The notes under the pieces were generated by a model. It was not told the DNA's origin and ran no database searches. It was given only the letters and a program-made list of their open reading frames with translations. Positions 10,201 through 17,979 of a stretch of 64,000 nt of DNA are shown piece by piece; within the stretch, counting starts at the first letter, position 1, and every line of letters starts with the position of its first letter. The position numbers and the translations under genes were made by a program. The stretch spans positions 1 to 64,000 of the forward strand of contig MKTZ01000004.1 of NCBI GenBank assembly GCA_001898505.1, given 5' to 3'. The DNA is from Sphingobacteriales bacterium 50-39. Lineage in GTDB: Bacteria; Bacteroidota; Bacteroidia; Chitinophagales; Chitinophagaceae.

Positions 10201-10683
10201 CCGTTGAGGAAGAAGTTTGTCCATTATAAGGATTATGCGGATGCCCGTCTGGAGGATATATTTCCTAAGAGTAAGCTCGCGGAGGCCAAGGTCTATAAAT
10301 GCGAGGAGATGGCATCCGGCGTATTGCATAACAAAGGGCAGGAGCGGATGGGTTTTGTCGCTTTGCCGCTGATGGCTCAGTTCTCGAAGGTCTATGGCGC
10401 GGTGGTGGACGACTTTGATGGGGATGGCATACCCGATGTGCTTATTGCCGGTAATTTCTTTCCATATCGTACGCAGCTGGGTAGATGTGATGCCAGTCTG
10501 GGGCTGCTGATGAAGGGTGTTGCCGGTGGAGGTTATCAGCCTGTGGACCCTGCCGTCAGCGGTCTCTATATCGGAGGGGATGTGCGGAGACTGGTGGAGA
10601 TCCGGAATCCTTCCGGGGAGAAGCTGCTGGTAGTGGCCAAAAATGATGATGCCGTGCAGGTGCTAAAAGTAAATGCTAAATGA
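7273..10683 (+). CDS. FG-GAP/VCBS repeat protein with ASPIC/UnbV domain (CRTAC1-like)
   Basis: A large 1136-residue secreted protein. Signal peptide residues LLLILTTALLV lead to a cleavage site near CAQ. Many calcium-binding FG-GAP/VCBS blades follow (for example DLNNDGLNDIFFSGN, DVNGDGLLDIYVCH, DYDKDGDLDMFLLNH), an ASPIC/UnbV domain lies at about 535-630 (NTRAYGAKALLLMEDG, then VIWPSGKE), and a second set of blades follows it (DVNGDGLEDIFVGG, DFDNDGDLDLFIGG). The fold is an extracellular beta-propeller; members are thought to bind ligands or partner proteins, with no proven reaction. The ATG overlaps the upstream gene by 23 bases; a TTG at 7306 is an alternative start giving a cleaner signal peptide. 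The 3' end overlaps the next gene by ATGA. Confidence 0.88.
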   Translation: MRISISNKFFVLKKTKLLLILTTALLVGREACAQTAGKHLFTRMDEKQTGISFLNNIREDDSLNVMRYEYLYNGAGVGIADLNNDGLNDIFFSGNTSPNKLFLNKGNFQFEDVTRRAGVKGNGTWSTGVSIADVNGDGLLDIYVCHSGKYADPAKLSNELFICQGIKDGVPIYKDMAAEYGLDAPGTQSTQAVFFDYDKDGDLDMFLLNHSNHTYNPFLNTRKMRSTPDMHFGNRLFRNDRDASGHIHFTDVTLDAGIVNNALNFGLSVTVSDLDGDGWPDIYTTSDYTEKDCYYHNDRNGHFTESLNKSFTHISKYSMGSDIADYNNDGRPDVITLDMLPEDNHRQKLLKGPDEYDQYHLLLDSGYYHQQMRNMLHLNEGIDEHGDLRFSEIGQLAGVSNTDWSWSPLFADFDNDGWKDLFISNGYLRDFTDMDFLKYTVPDAKIAAAKQGNQNFQTYDLVQKMPSNKLNNYIFHNNADLTFSNVTADWGLSLPSVSNAAAYADLDNDGDLDLVICNNNEPAVVYRNEEDKLKKNHYLRLRLTGEGMNTRAYGAKALLLMEDGTKQYQELYPVRGYQSSMPPELFFGFPSGASIRQLTVIWPSGKETVLTGVQADQTMNLQEKDAGAALAAAGVGGRPGPRLFTDITRSSGLIYRHQENDFVDFKAEVLLPYQLSREGPALAKGDVNGDGLEDIFVGGAIGLPGHLFLQDKEGHFVESVRQPWIQDSVHEQVNAIFFDADKDGDLDLYIVSGGNEYGDGSPEYQDQLYINDGKGNFTKAPDDALPPMLSSKLAIAAGDFDNDGDLDLFIGGRGQPGAFPLPSRSYLLRNDSHDGVIHFTDVTDQVCPALRLPGMVTTALWTDMDKDHFPELVLAGEFMPVELFDNKKGMLTDVTDRAGLTHLTGMWSCIAALGGDDLLLGNGGYNNQFKASVKEPMTVWVADWDDNGAIDPLFCYYIQGKSYPMASRDELLDQIVPLRKKFVHYKDYADARLEDIFPKSKLAEAKVYKCEEMASGVLHNKGQERMGFVALPLMAQFSKVYGAVVDDFDGDGIPDVLIAGNFFPYRTQLGRCDASLGLLMKGVAGGGYQPVDPAVSGLYIGGDVRRLVEIRNPSGEKLLVVAKNDDAVQVLKVNAK

Positions 10684-11972
10684 AAATACTCGCGTATATA
10701 GTTGTTTGTTTGAATACTTTTTCGGTGCTCGGTGCTGACGCACCGGGGGGGAACACTTTACACCGGGCGGAGAAGGCCCTTACAGATGTCATCGTGCATG
10801 ATATTTTTTCTCCGCCGGTGGCCAGCCGGATCTATCTCTATGCGAATGTGGCGGCTTATGAGACGCTGGTAAAAGCATATCCAGGGGATTACCGGAGCCT
10901 GCATGGGCAGGTGAAGGCCTTTCCTGATCTGCCGGCGCCGCAGGAAAAGATCGATGGGGGGCTGTCTGCCGTATATGCGTTCCTGCTGGTAGGGAAGAAA
11001 CTGGTGTTCAGCGAGGGGATAATGGAGGATTCGATACGAAGTATCGTCAGCGGGTATCGTGGTTTGAGCAGGTCTGTCTATGATGCTTCCTTACGCTATG
11101 GCAAGCGGGCTGCCGACTCTATCATTGCATGGGCGGATAGGGATCAATATAAGGAGACGCGCAAGCTGCCCCGTTACCGGTTCATCAAAAAAGAGGGGAA
11201 GTGGATACCTACTCCTCCGGCTTATATGGCAGCCATCGAACCTTACTGGAACAGGATCCGGACCGTGACGCTGGACAGCTGCAGCCAGTTCCGGCCTGCG
11301 GGTCCTCCGCCTTTTAGCAAGGACACGGGGAGCATATTCTACCAGCAGGCATACGATGTGTACGTCACGGGCAACAAGCTGACACAAGAGCAAAAGGATA
11401 TTGCCAATTTCTGGGACTGCAATCCTTTCGCTGTCACCATGGAGGGGCATTTGAACTATGCCGTGAAAAAAATATCCCCCGGTGGGCACTGGATGTCGAT
11501 AGTTGGGATCGTCACCCGGCAGAAGGGGGCGTCGATGCTGGAGTCATCGGCTGTATATACCATGGCGTCTATCGCCCTGTTCGATGCCTTCATTGCCTGC
11601 TGGGATGAGAAGTACCGGAGCAATGTCATTCGCCCCGAGACCTATATCGATGCGTATATCAATGAGGGTTGGAGGCCGTTGCTTCAAACGCCGCCTTTCC
11701 CGGAATATGTAAGCGGACATAGCATCATTTCCCAAAGCACGGCTGTGGTCCTTTCCGGTGTGCTGGGGGATCAGGTTGCCTTTGATGACAGTACCGAGGT
11801 GGAGTTTGGATTGCCTGTCCGGCATTTCTCCTCTTTTCTGGAGGCTGCGCAAGAGGCGGCTGAATCCCGGTTTTATGGGGGGATACATTACAGGGCTGCC
11901 ATCGAGGGCGGGCTTGTTTCCGGGGATGAGATAGGGCGCTGGGTCCTGCACAGGATCAGGTTGAGGCATTAA
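10680..11972 (+). CDS. Vanadium-dependent haloperoxidase / PAP2-superfamily protein
   Basis: A 430-residue exported protein (signal peptide to about residue 18) with the full vanadate/phosphate-binding signature of the PAP2/haloperoxidase superfamily: K311 and R318-P319 (K-x6-RP), S345-G346-H347 (VSGHS) and R397-x5-H403 (RFYGGIH). Length and the secreted location fit vanadium haloperoxidases, which oxidise halides with peroxide, better than membrane PAP2 phosphatases, which have six membrane helices; an acid phosphatase is the alternative. The start overlaps the FG-GAP gene by four bases (ATGA), so the two are translationally coupled. It is the last gene of the SusCD-redox cluster. Confidence 0.85.
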   Translation: MKILAYIVVCLNTFSVLGADAPGGNTLHRAEKALTDVIVHDIFSPPVASRIYLYANVAAYETLVKAYPGDYRSLHGQVKAFPDLPAPQEKIDGGLSAVYAFLLVGKKLVFSEGIMEDSIRSIVSGYRGLSRSVYDASLRYGKRAADSIIAWADRDQYKETRKLPRYRFIKKEGKWIPTPPAYMAAIEPYWNRIRTVTLDSCSQFRPAGPPPFSKDTGSIFYQQAYDVYVTGNKLTQEQKDIANFWDCNPFAVTMEGHLNYAVKKISPGGHWMSIVGIVTRQKGASMLESSAVYTMASIALFDAFIACWDEKYRSNVIRPETYIDAYINEGWRPLLQTPPFPEYVSGHSIISQSTAVVLSGVLGDQVAFDDSTEVEFGLPVRHFSSFLEAAQEAAESRFYGGIHYRAAIEGGLVSGDEIGRWVLHRIRLRH

Positions 11973-12032
11973 CTATCGAGTCGTTGTTCATTCAGCAGAA
12001 TTCGATAACTTACATAAGTAAGAAATCATGCC

Positions 12033-14033
12033 ATGAATCCACATTACAAACGGGTGACGTTTGCGGGCTTTCTGGTAGCCCTTGGTATTATTTACGGGGA
12101 CATAGGCACCTCTCCACTCTATACCTTTCAAACAATACTTTTAGACGGCGGCGGTATATCCGAAAGCCTTGTTTTCGGCGCCATTTCATGTGTCTTTTGG
12201 ACGCTGACCTTACAAACCACTTTCAAATACGTAGTTATCACGCTTCAGGCAGACAACCATGGCGAGGGCGGTGTCTTCTCACTCTATGCACTGGTAAGAC
12301 GATTTGGAAAGAACCTGGTGTATCCCGCCATTATCGGGGCCGGCACCTTGCTTGCCGATGGTATTATCACGCCTCCCATTACGGTCACTTCTGCTATCGA
12401 GGGATTGAACATGGTAAAGGGGCTGGAGCAGCACATCGTGCCAGGAAACGCGCTCGTTCTTGAAATTGTTTTAGTTATCCTCATCTTGCTCTTTATCTTT
12501 CAACGATTTGGCACCAAAGTGGTAGGCGGCTCTTTCGGTCCAATCATGCTTATGTGGTTTCTTATGCTTGGCATCTTGGGGACCAACCAGATAATCCATT
12601 ATCCACGTATACTGGAGGCGTTGAATCCCATCTATGGCATTCGTCTGCTGACAGAACATCCAAAAGGATTTTGGCTGCTGGGGGCTGTGTTCCTTTGCAC
12701 AACCGGGGCAGAAGCGCTCTATTCCGACCTGGGGCATTGCGGGATCAAAAACATCCGTGTGAGCTGGATATACGTAAAAATCACGCTGGTCCTCAATTAC
12801 CTGGGGCAAGGCGCATGGGCGCTCTTGCATCAGCATCAAAACCTGCAGGATGTCAATCCTTTTTTTGCCATCGTGCCCACCTGGTTCTTATTACCAAGCG
12901 TATTGATTGCGACAGCAGCCTCTATTATTGCAAGCCAGGCGCTCATCAGCGGCTCATTTACACTCATCAGCGAAGCGGTAAGTTTAGGCTTCTGGCCACG
13001 GATCAAGACGAAATATCCCACCGATATCAAAGGTCAGATCTATATTCCAAGTATCAATTGGATATTATTCGTTGGCTGTGTTTTAGTGGTCCTGTATTTT
13101 AGGACCAGTACAGCGATGACCGCGGCATACGGCTTTTCCATTACAGTCGCCATGCTGATGACCACCATTCTGATGTTCTATTTCCTACGCTATATAAAAC
13201 ATTATCCTTTTTGGATCGTAGGGGCCATTGTCACCGTATTTGTTTGTGTTGAAGCGAGCTTTTTTGTGGCCAACGCGGCTAAACTCCTGAAAAGGCTATT
13301 CTTCCTCGTATTCGAGATCGGCCTTATATCCACCATGTATGTGTGGTACAATGCGAGAAAGATCACGATCCGCATGTTATCCTTTGTCGATCTGGCAGAT
13401 TATCTCCCGTTGATAAAGAATCTGAGTGAAGATGCCAGTATTCCAAAATACACAACCCATTTGGTCTACCTGACTAAATCGACAAGCCGAAAAAAAATAG
13501 AAAAGAGAATTATAGATTCTATTTTTCTCAGCCCACCCAAAAGAGCCGATATATACTGGCTTGTAAATATCGAACGGTCTGATAATCCTTACACAATGGA
13601 ATATGGTGTGGAAGAAATACTCGATGACAATGTTATAAGGGTAGATTTCCGGCTTGGTTTTAGGATCCAGCCCCGATTGAGCATCATGCTCAAAAAGGTG
13701 GTGGAGGAAATGATCAATAATAAAGAGATAAATGTATACTGTCGTTTCCCCTCATTGCATCATCACAGTGTTGACGATTTCAAGTTTGTCATTTTGGAAA
13801 GGTTCCTCTCTTATGACAATGAGTTTTCCGGCAGGTCGGGGTTTATCCTGAATTCCTATTTTTATATGCTGCGCTTCGCCCGGTCGGACAGTGAGGCTTA
13901 TGGAATAGATGTAGATAGGGCTGTGATCGAGAAGGTGCCATTGGTGGTTGCGCCGGTGAAGAACGTTAATCTTAAAAGAACGTATTATAAAATAACAGGG
14001 GAGGATAAAGAATCCGGCGCAGCATCGGATTGA
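12033..14033 (+). CDS. kup: Kup-type low-affinity potassium transporter
   Basis: A 666-residue integral membrane protein. The N-terminus VALGIIYGDIGTSPLYTF is the Kup/HAK family hallmark, with about 12 predicted helices to residue ~430 and a soluble C-terminal domain of about 230 residues. It takes up potassium with protons at the inner membrane. The 60-base leader has a short inverted repeat, CTTAC-ATAA-GTAAG, at 12009-12022. By eye, codon usage is more AT-rich than in the neighbouring haloperoxidase and ROK genes, which may reflect separate history or just the membrane-protein composition. It is not obviously related to the cluster upstream. Confidence 0.95.
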   Translation: MNPHYKRVTFAGFLVALGIIYGDIGTSPLYTFQTILLDGGGISESLVFGAISCVFWTLTLQTTFKYVVITLQADNHGEGGVFSLYALVRRFGKNLVYPAIIGAGTLLADGIITPPITVTSAIEGLNMVKGLEQHIVPGNALVLEIVLVILILLFIFQRFGTKVVGGSFGPIMLMWFLMLGILGTNQIIHYPRILEALNPIYGIRLLTEHPKGFWLLGAVFLCTTGAEALYSDLGHCGIKNIRVSWIYVKITLVLNYLGQGAWALLHQHQNLQDVNPFFAIVPTWFLLPSVLIATAASIIASQALISGSFTLISEAVSLGFWPRIKTKYPTDIKGQIYIPSINWILFVGCVLVVLYFRTSTAMTAAYGFSITVAMLMTTILMFYFLRYIKHYPFWIVGAIVTVFVCVEASFFVANAAKLLKRLFFLVFEIGLISTMYVWYNARKITIRMLSFVDLADYLPLIKNLSEDASIPKYTTHLVYLTKSTSRKKIEKRIIDSIFLSPPKRADIYWLVNIERSDNPYTMEYGVEEILDDNVIRVDFRLGFRIQPRLSIMLKKVVEEMINNKEINVYCRFPSLHHHSVDDFKFVILERFLSYDNEFSGRSGFILNSYFYMLRFARSDSEAYGIDVDRAVIEKVPLVVAPVKNVNLKRTYYKITGEDKESGAASD

Positions 14034-14172
14034 AACAGTGACTATATCAAAACCGTACAGTTTTAATTAGTTGTGCAGATATAAGTTTTTGATTTATAGT
14101 TATATATAAAAGAGGCATTTTTTTGGTTACCTTCATGTGGAAATAACCTGTTGGCAAACTCTCATTAATCCT

Positions 14173-15399
14173 ATGACGGAGAAAAATGTACTCTACAAGA
14201 AAAGGATCATCAAGGAACTGTATTTCTCAAATAATTCCAGTTGTTCTGATCTTAGCACCCGAACGCATACCAGTCTTCCGCTGGTGACAAAGATGCTGAA
14301 TGAATTGCTGGAGGAGAATGTTATTGTCGAGACTGGCTATGCCCCTTCTACGGGCGGCCGTCGTCCTTTGCTTTATTCGTTGAGACCCGATGTTTTTTAT
14401 GTCGTGGCTGTAGCCATGGACCAGTATTTTACGAGGATGGTCATCATGGACATGCAGCGAAGACCCGTCACGCGTGTGAAGGAGGTGGAATTGTCTTTGG
14501 CAAACCATCCCGGGGCAGCGCAGTCGTTGGCGGACAATATCGAGGCGTATGTCCGTGAATCGGGTATCCCCAAAAAAGATATTGCCGGAGTTGGGATCGG
14601 TATGCCCGGCTTTGTGGATGGCAAAAAAGGGGTGAATTATACTTTCCTGGATGTTGCTGATGGGTCGCTGACCCATTTTATAACGGTGAGGACCGGAATA
14701 CCGACCTTTATCGAGAACGACTCCAGTCTGATTGCGCTGGCCGAGTTCAGATTTGGCGCGGCCCGGAACAGGAACTCTGCGATGGTGATCAACCTGGGGT
14801 GGGGGATTGGATTGGGGATGATTCTGAATGGAGAGATATTCCGGGGGTATGATGGTTTTGCGGGTGAGTTCAGTCATCTGCCATTGTTCTCGAATAACAA
14901 GCTATGCAGCTGCGGCAAGAGCGGATGTCTGGAGACCGAGGCGTCGTTGCTGGTGGTGGTGAGCAGGGCCGAGGAGGGTATACGTAATGGGCGGGTGACG
15001 TTGCTGGACCGGCATTTGCCCGCGGCAAATGCGGATAAGGCCTGCCGGGCGGTGATATCTGCTGCGGAGAAGGGGGACAAGTTTGCGGTGGAGCTGTTGT
15101 CCGAGGCGGGGTATAATATTGGAAGGGGCGTGGCGATTTTGATCCATTTGTTGAACCCCGAGATGATCGTGCTCAGCGGGAGAGGGTCTTCCGCGGGCAG
15201 GATATGGCAGACGCCTATTCAGCAGGCGTTGAATGAGCATTGCATTCCCAGGCTGGCGGCCAATGTAAGCATCGAGATATCCCAGTTGGGGATCAATGCG
15301 GAGCTGACCGGTGCGGCTGCACTGGTGATGGAGAATTATCTCCGGCATGAGAGGGGGCGGCCTGCGGCGGCGGCGGGGAAGAAAGTGAAGGTTACTTAA
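14173..15399 (+). CDS. ROK family transcriptional regulator (NagC/XylR-like)
   Basis: A 408-residue protein with an N-terminal winged helix (about 1-60) and a ROK sugar-kinase-like domain. The ROK zinc signature is present: H235 in GEFSHLPL and C245-x-C-x4-C252 (CSCGKSGC). The sugar-binding ENDSS motif and GVGIGMPG glycine loop are visible. Such proteins repress sugar-uptake genes until their sugar binds. Start set at ATG 14173; a GTG at 14137 would add 12 residues of unlikely sequence. The C-terminal quarter is a close paralogue of the fragment at 1-312, and about 12 kb of SusCD/redox/kup DNA separates them. The 3' end overlaps the convergent deacetylase by 8 bases. Confidence 0.9.
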   Translation: MTEKNVLYKKRIIKELYFSNNSSCSDLSTRTHTSLPLVTKMLNELLEENVIVETGYAPSTGGRRPLLYSLRPDVFYVVAVAMDQYFTRMVIMDMQRRPVTRVKEVELSLANHPGAAQSLADNIEAYVRESGIPKKDIAGVGIGMPGFVDGKKGVNYTFLDVADGSLTHFITVRTGIPTFIENDSSLIALAEFRFGAARNRNSAMVINLGWGIGLGMILNGEIFRGYDGFAGEFSHLPLFSNNKLCSCGKSGCLETEASLLVVVSRAEEGIRNGRVTLLDRHLPAANADKACRAVISAAEKGDKFAVELLSEAGYNIGRGVAILIHLLNPEMIVLSGRGSSAGRIWQTPIQQALNEHCIPRLAANVSIEISQLGINAELTGAAALVMENYLRHERGRPAAAAGKKVKVT

Positions 15400-16294
15400 A
15401 ATCCCTGTTTATCGCCGTATTGAAAGTCTTCAGGCTCCAACCTCCAGCAACGATGATACGACGGATGCACATCAGCGGGTCGGTGTCGTCCCGGTGGTCG
15501 GCCAGGCCAAAGGCGGCGATAAATCCTCTTTTACGCAGTTCGGGGAATGCCTGACGATTCCACAGACCGAAGGGATAGGCGAAGTAACGGATAGGCGTTC
15601 CGGTGATAGCTTCAAGCTGTTTGGTCGGCTTGTCGATCTGGATCTCCCAATCTTTGCCCTGGTATTTCTTTACGCTGTGATGGTCCCAGGTATGGCTGCC
15701 GATGACATTGCCGGCGGTGTACAATTCCTTGATCTGGTCCTTGCTCATATAATGGGGCAGTCGGCCCAGGGTGACGGTCATGACGAAGAATACCGCTTTG
15801 AAATTATATTTCTTCAGCTCGGGCCAGGCGACAGTATAGTGATCCTCGTCATTGTCGTCGAAGGTGAGCATGACGGGCCGGCTGGGAAGGGGGGCGCCGG
15901 TGGTGAGATAAGCGTATAGCTGGTCTGGCAGCACAGTGTGATAGCCGCTGTCGTGCAGCATCTTCATCTGGGCCTTGAAGTCGGCGATAGGCATAATATA
16001 GTCCTTTGCCGTCCGGGAGTCGGTGGGTTTCCAGTCACGTATCTGGTGATAGCAGAGGATGGGAACTTCCTTTTTACCCAGGATGACAGAAGGGGGTGGA
16101 ACCTTGCCACCCAGCGCGGGGGCAGGGGTGGTAGAGGTATCGGCGCCACCTGTGGGTGTTGCCTGCGCGACGTTAGCCGCGGCCTTTGTCGTTGTATCGG
16201 GGGTGTTAGCTTTTTTTGAATCAGTGGACGACCCGCAAGCCGTCAGGGCGAAACAGAGTACTCCAAAACACAGACCAACAAAATTCTTTGTCAT
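15392..16294 (-). CDS. Polysaccharide deacetylase (NodB-type) lipoprotein
   Basis: A 300-residue lipoprotein: signal sequence with lipobox LTAC and Cys at residue 20, a Ala/Thr/Pro-rich linker to about residue 65, then a carbohydrate esterase 4 (NodB) domain. The metal-binding motifs are visible: the double Asp in VMLTFDDND and the His pair in GSHTWDHH. Family members remove N- or O-acetyl groups from peptidoglycan, chitin or exopolysaccharide using a divalent metal. The gene is convergent with the ROK regulator, overlapping it by 8 bases, so regulation is probably independent. Confidence 0.92.
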   Translation of the reverse strand: MTKNFVGLCFGVLCFALTACGSSTDSKKANTPDTTTKAAANVAQATPTGGADTSTTPAPALGGKVPPPSVILGKKEVPILCYHQIRDWKPTDSRTAKDYIMPIADFKAQMKMLHDSGYHTVLPDQLYAYLTTGAPLPSRPVMLTFDDNDEDHYTVAWPELKKYNFKAVFFVMTVTLGRLPHYMSKDQIKELYTAGNVIGSHTWDHHSVKKYQGKDWEIQIDKPTKQLEAITGTPIRYFAYPFGLWNRQAFPELRKRGFIAAFGLADHRDDTDPLMCIRRIIVAGGWSLKTFNTAINRDFK

Positions 16295-16345
16295 AATTAT
16301 TTATTTGTATTCAGCGGATCAGCGGCCGCCAGAAAAGGTTGCTTA

Positions 16346-16831
16346 TTAACGAACATTTACACCTGGTATTGCTTTTACCAGCTCTTCCAGCCAGCGCTGG
16401 TCCTCTTCATCGAAGGTATTCAGCTCGGCGCTATCCACATCCAGGACGCCTACTATTTCTCCCTGATGAAAGATGGGCACTACGATCTCCGACCTCGAGA
16501 GACTGCTGCAGGCGATGTGTCCGGGAAAGGCTTCCACATCCGGAACGATGAGTGTGCGGGCTTCCTGCCAGCTGGCGCCGCAGACGCCTTTGCCTTTTCG
16601 GATGCGGGTACAGGCGACGGGGCCCTGGAAGGGGCCTACCACCAACTCCCCGTTCTTCACCATATAGAATCCTACCCAGAACCAGCCGAACTGTTCTTTC
16701 AGGGCAGCGGCAATATTGGCCAGGTTGGATACAGCATCGCTCTCTCCTTCTATCAGCGCCCTTATCTGGGGCAGAAGCGAGGCATATTGCTCGGATTTGG
16801 CGCCGGAAGCTATTTTCAGATCTTCAGACAT
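16346..16831 (-). CDS. msrC: Free methionine-R-sulfoxide reductase (GAF domain)
   Basis: A 161-residue single-GAF-domain protein. Three cysteines at 74 (VACTR), 84 (GVCGA) and 108 (IACSS) have exactly the 10- and 24-residue spacing of the catalytic and resolving cysteines of E. coli fRMsr (YebR). The pattern WFWVGFYMV and the C-terminal VLDVDS are also typical. It reduces free L-methionine-R-sulfoxide in the cytosol using thioredoxin, which fits the trxA and msrA genes elsewhere in the window. A TAnnTTTG promoter element lies 29 bases upstream of the start. Confidence 0.92.
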   Translation of the reverse strand: MSEDLKIASGAKSEQYASLLPQIRALIEGESDAVSNLANIAAALKEQFGWFWVGFYMVKNGELVVGPFQGPVACTRIRKGKGVCGASWQEARTLIVPDVEAFPGHIACSSLSRSEIVVPIFHQGEIVGVLDVDSAELNTFDEEDQRWLEELVKAIPGVNVR

Positions 16832-16860
16832 ATACTTTTCAGCAATTCTGTTTAAGGCTG

Positions 16861-16868
16861 CAAATGTA
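16861..16868 (-). promoter_or_regulatory. Bacteroidota -7 promoter element for msrC
   Basis: The minus strand reads TACATTTG, matching the Bacteroidota consensus TAnnTTTG, about 30 bases before the msrC start codon. No clear TTG -33 box is seen at the usual distance, so this is moderate evidence. It lies in the divergent 64-base gap shared with the Rieske oxygenase gene. Confidence 0.5.
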
Positions 16869-16895
16869 CTATATTCGACACATAATGATTTTTTT

Positions 16896-17969
16896 ATGCC
16901 CAGATTCTCTATCGACCCCGATATTTCCAGGGCGAAGACGCCGGATACGGCGCTTTATAAAGACCCGGCCCTGTTCGAGATCATGAAGGAGAAGCTCTTT
17001 GCTTCTTCCTGGCAGTTTGTGGGCAGTACGGATCTTGTCAAGGGGTCTGGAGAGGTCTGGCCCTTTACGTTACTGGAGCATTACCTGGATGAGCCGCTGG
17101 TGCTGGTGCGGGACAAACAGGATGCGTTGCGGGTGCTGTCCAATGTCTGTACGCACCGGGGGAATATCGTTGTCAACGAGCCTTGCAAAATAAATCATCT
17201 CCGATGCAGGTACCATGGGCGGCTGTTCAATATGGATGGAAAATTCCATTCCATGCCGGAGTTCAGGGAGGTAAAGGATTTCCCGGCCGCCAACGACGAT
17301 CTGGCCTCGCTGCCCCTATTCCAATGGGGAAAATGGTTGTTTACTACCCTGGGAGCGAGCCCTTTGCCAGGTATGAAAGACATGATAGACCGGCTGCACT
17401 GGCTGCCTTTAAATGATTTTGTCTTCCGTCCCGATCTGTCCAGGGATTTTACGGTGCGCGCGAACTGGGCCTTGTACTGTGAGAACTACCTGGAAGGGTT
17501 TCATATACCTTTTGTGCATGCGGGGCTTAATTCCGTCATCGACTTTGGCAATTATACCACGGAGCTGTTCCCCTATTCAAATTTGCAGCTGGGGATCGCC
17601 AAGGATGACGAGGATTGTTTTGACCTGCCGCCCTCGTCGCCGGACTTTGGGAAAAAGGTGGCGGCCTATTATTTCTTCGTCTTTCCCAATATGATGTTCA
17701 ATTTCTATCCATGGGGGTTGTCGGTGAATATTGTAAAGCCTATCGGTTTGAGCGAGACGAAGGTTTCTTTTCTCACCTATGTTGCGGATGCCGCCAAATA
17801 TAATTCCGGGGCTGGGTCCGGTCTGGATACGGTGGAGATGGAGGATGAGGAGGTGGTGGAGGCCGTGCAAAAGGGGGTGCGAAGCAGGTTCTATTCTCAT
17901 GGCAGGTATTCGGTGACAAGGGAACAGGGCACGCATCATTTCCATCGAATGATCGCTGAGCTACTATAA
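16896..17969 (+). CDS. Rieske non-haem iron oxygenase, alpha-subunit type
   Basis: A 357-residue protein with an N-terminal Rieske [2Fe-2S] domain (C85-x-H87 in CTHRG and C104-x2-H107 in CRYHG) and a C-terminal catalytic SRPBCC domain with the mononuclear iron motif NYLEGFHIPFVH (H203 and H208). Members hydroxylate aromatic or quaternary-amine substrates with O2 and need a reductase; no beta subunit or reductase gene is adjacent. The start is the ATG at 16896, giving MPRFSIDP; the upstream open frame overlaps the divergent msrC gene and is rejected. The amidohydrolase gene follows after 10 bases on the same strand. Confidence 0.9.
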   Translation: MPRFSIDPDISRAKTPDTALYKDPALFEIMKEKLFASSWQFVGSTDLVKGSGEVWPFTLLEHYLDEPLVLVRDKQDALRVLSNVCTHRGNIVVNEPCKINHLRCRYHGRLFNMDGKFHSMPEFREVKDFPAANDDLASLPLFQWGKWLFTTLGASPLPGMKDMIDRLHWLPLNDFVFRPDLSRDFTVRANWALYCENYLEGFHIPFVHAGLNSVIDFGNYTTELFPYSNLQLGIAKDDEDCFDLPPSSPDFGKKVAAYYFFVFPNMMFNFYPWGLSVNIVKPIGLSETKVSFLTYVADAAKYNSGAGSGLDTVEMEDEEVVEAVQKGVRSRFYSHGRYSVTREQGTHHFHRMIAELL

Positions 17970-17979
17970 TCCAACACAC

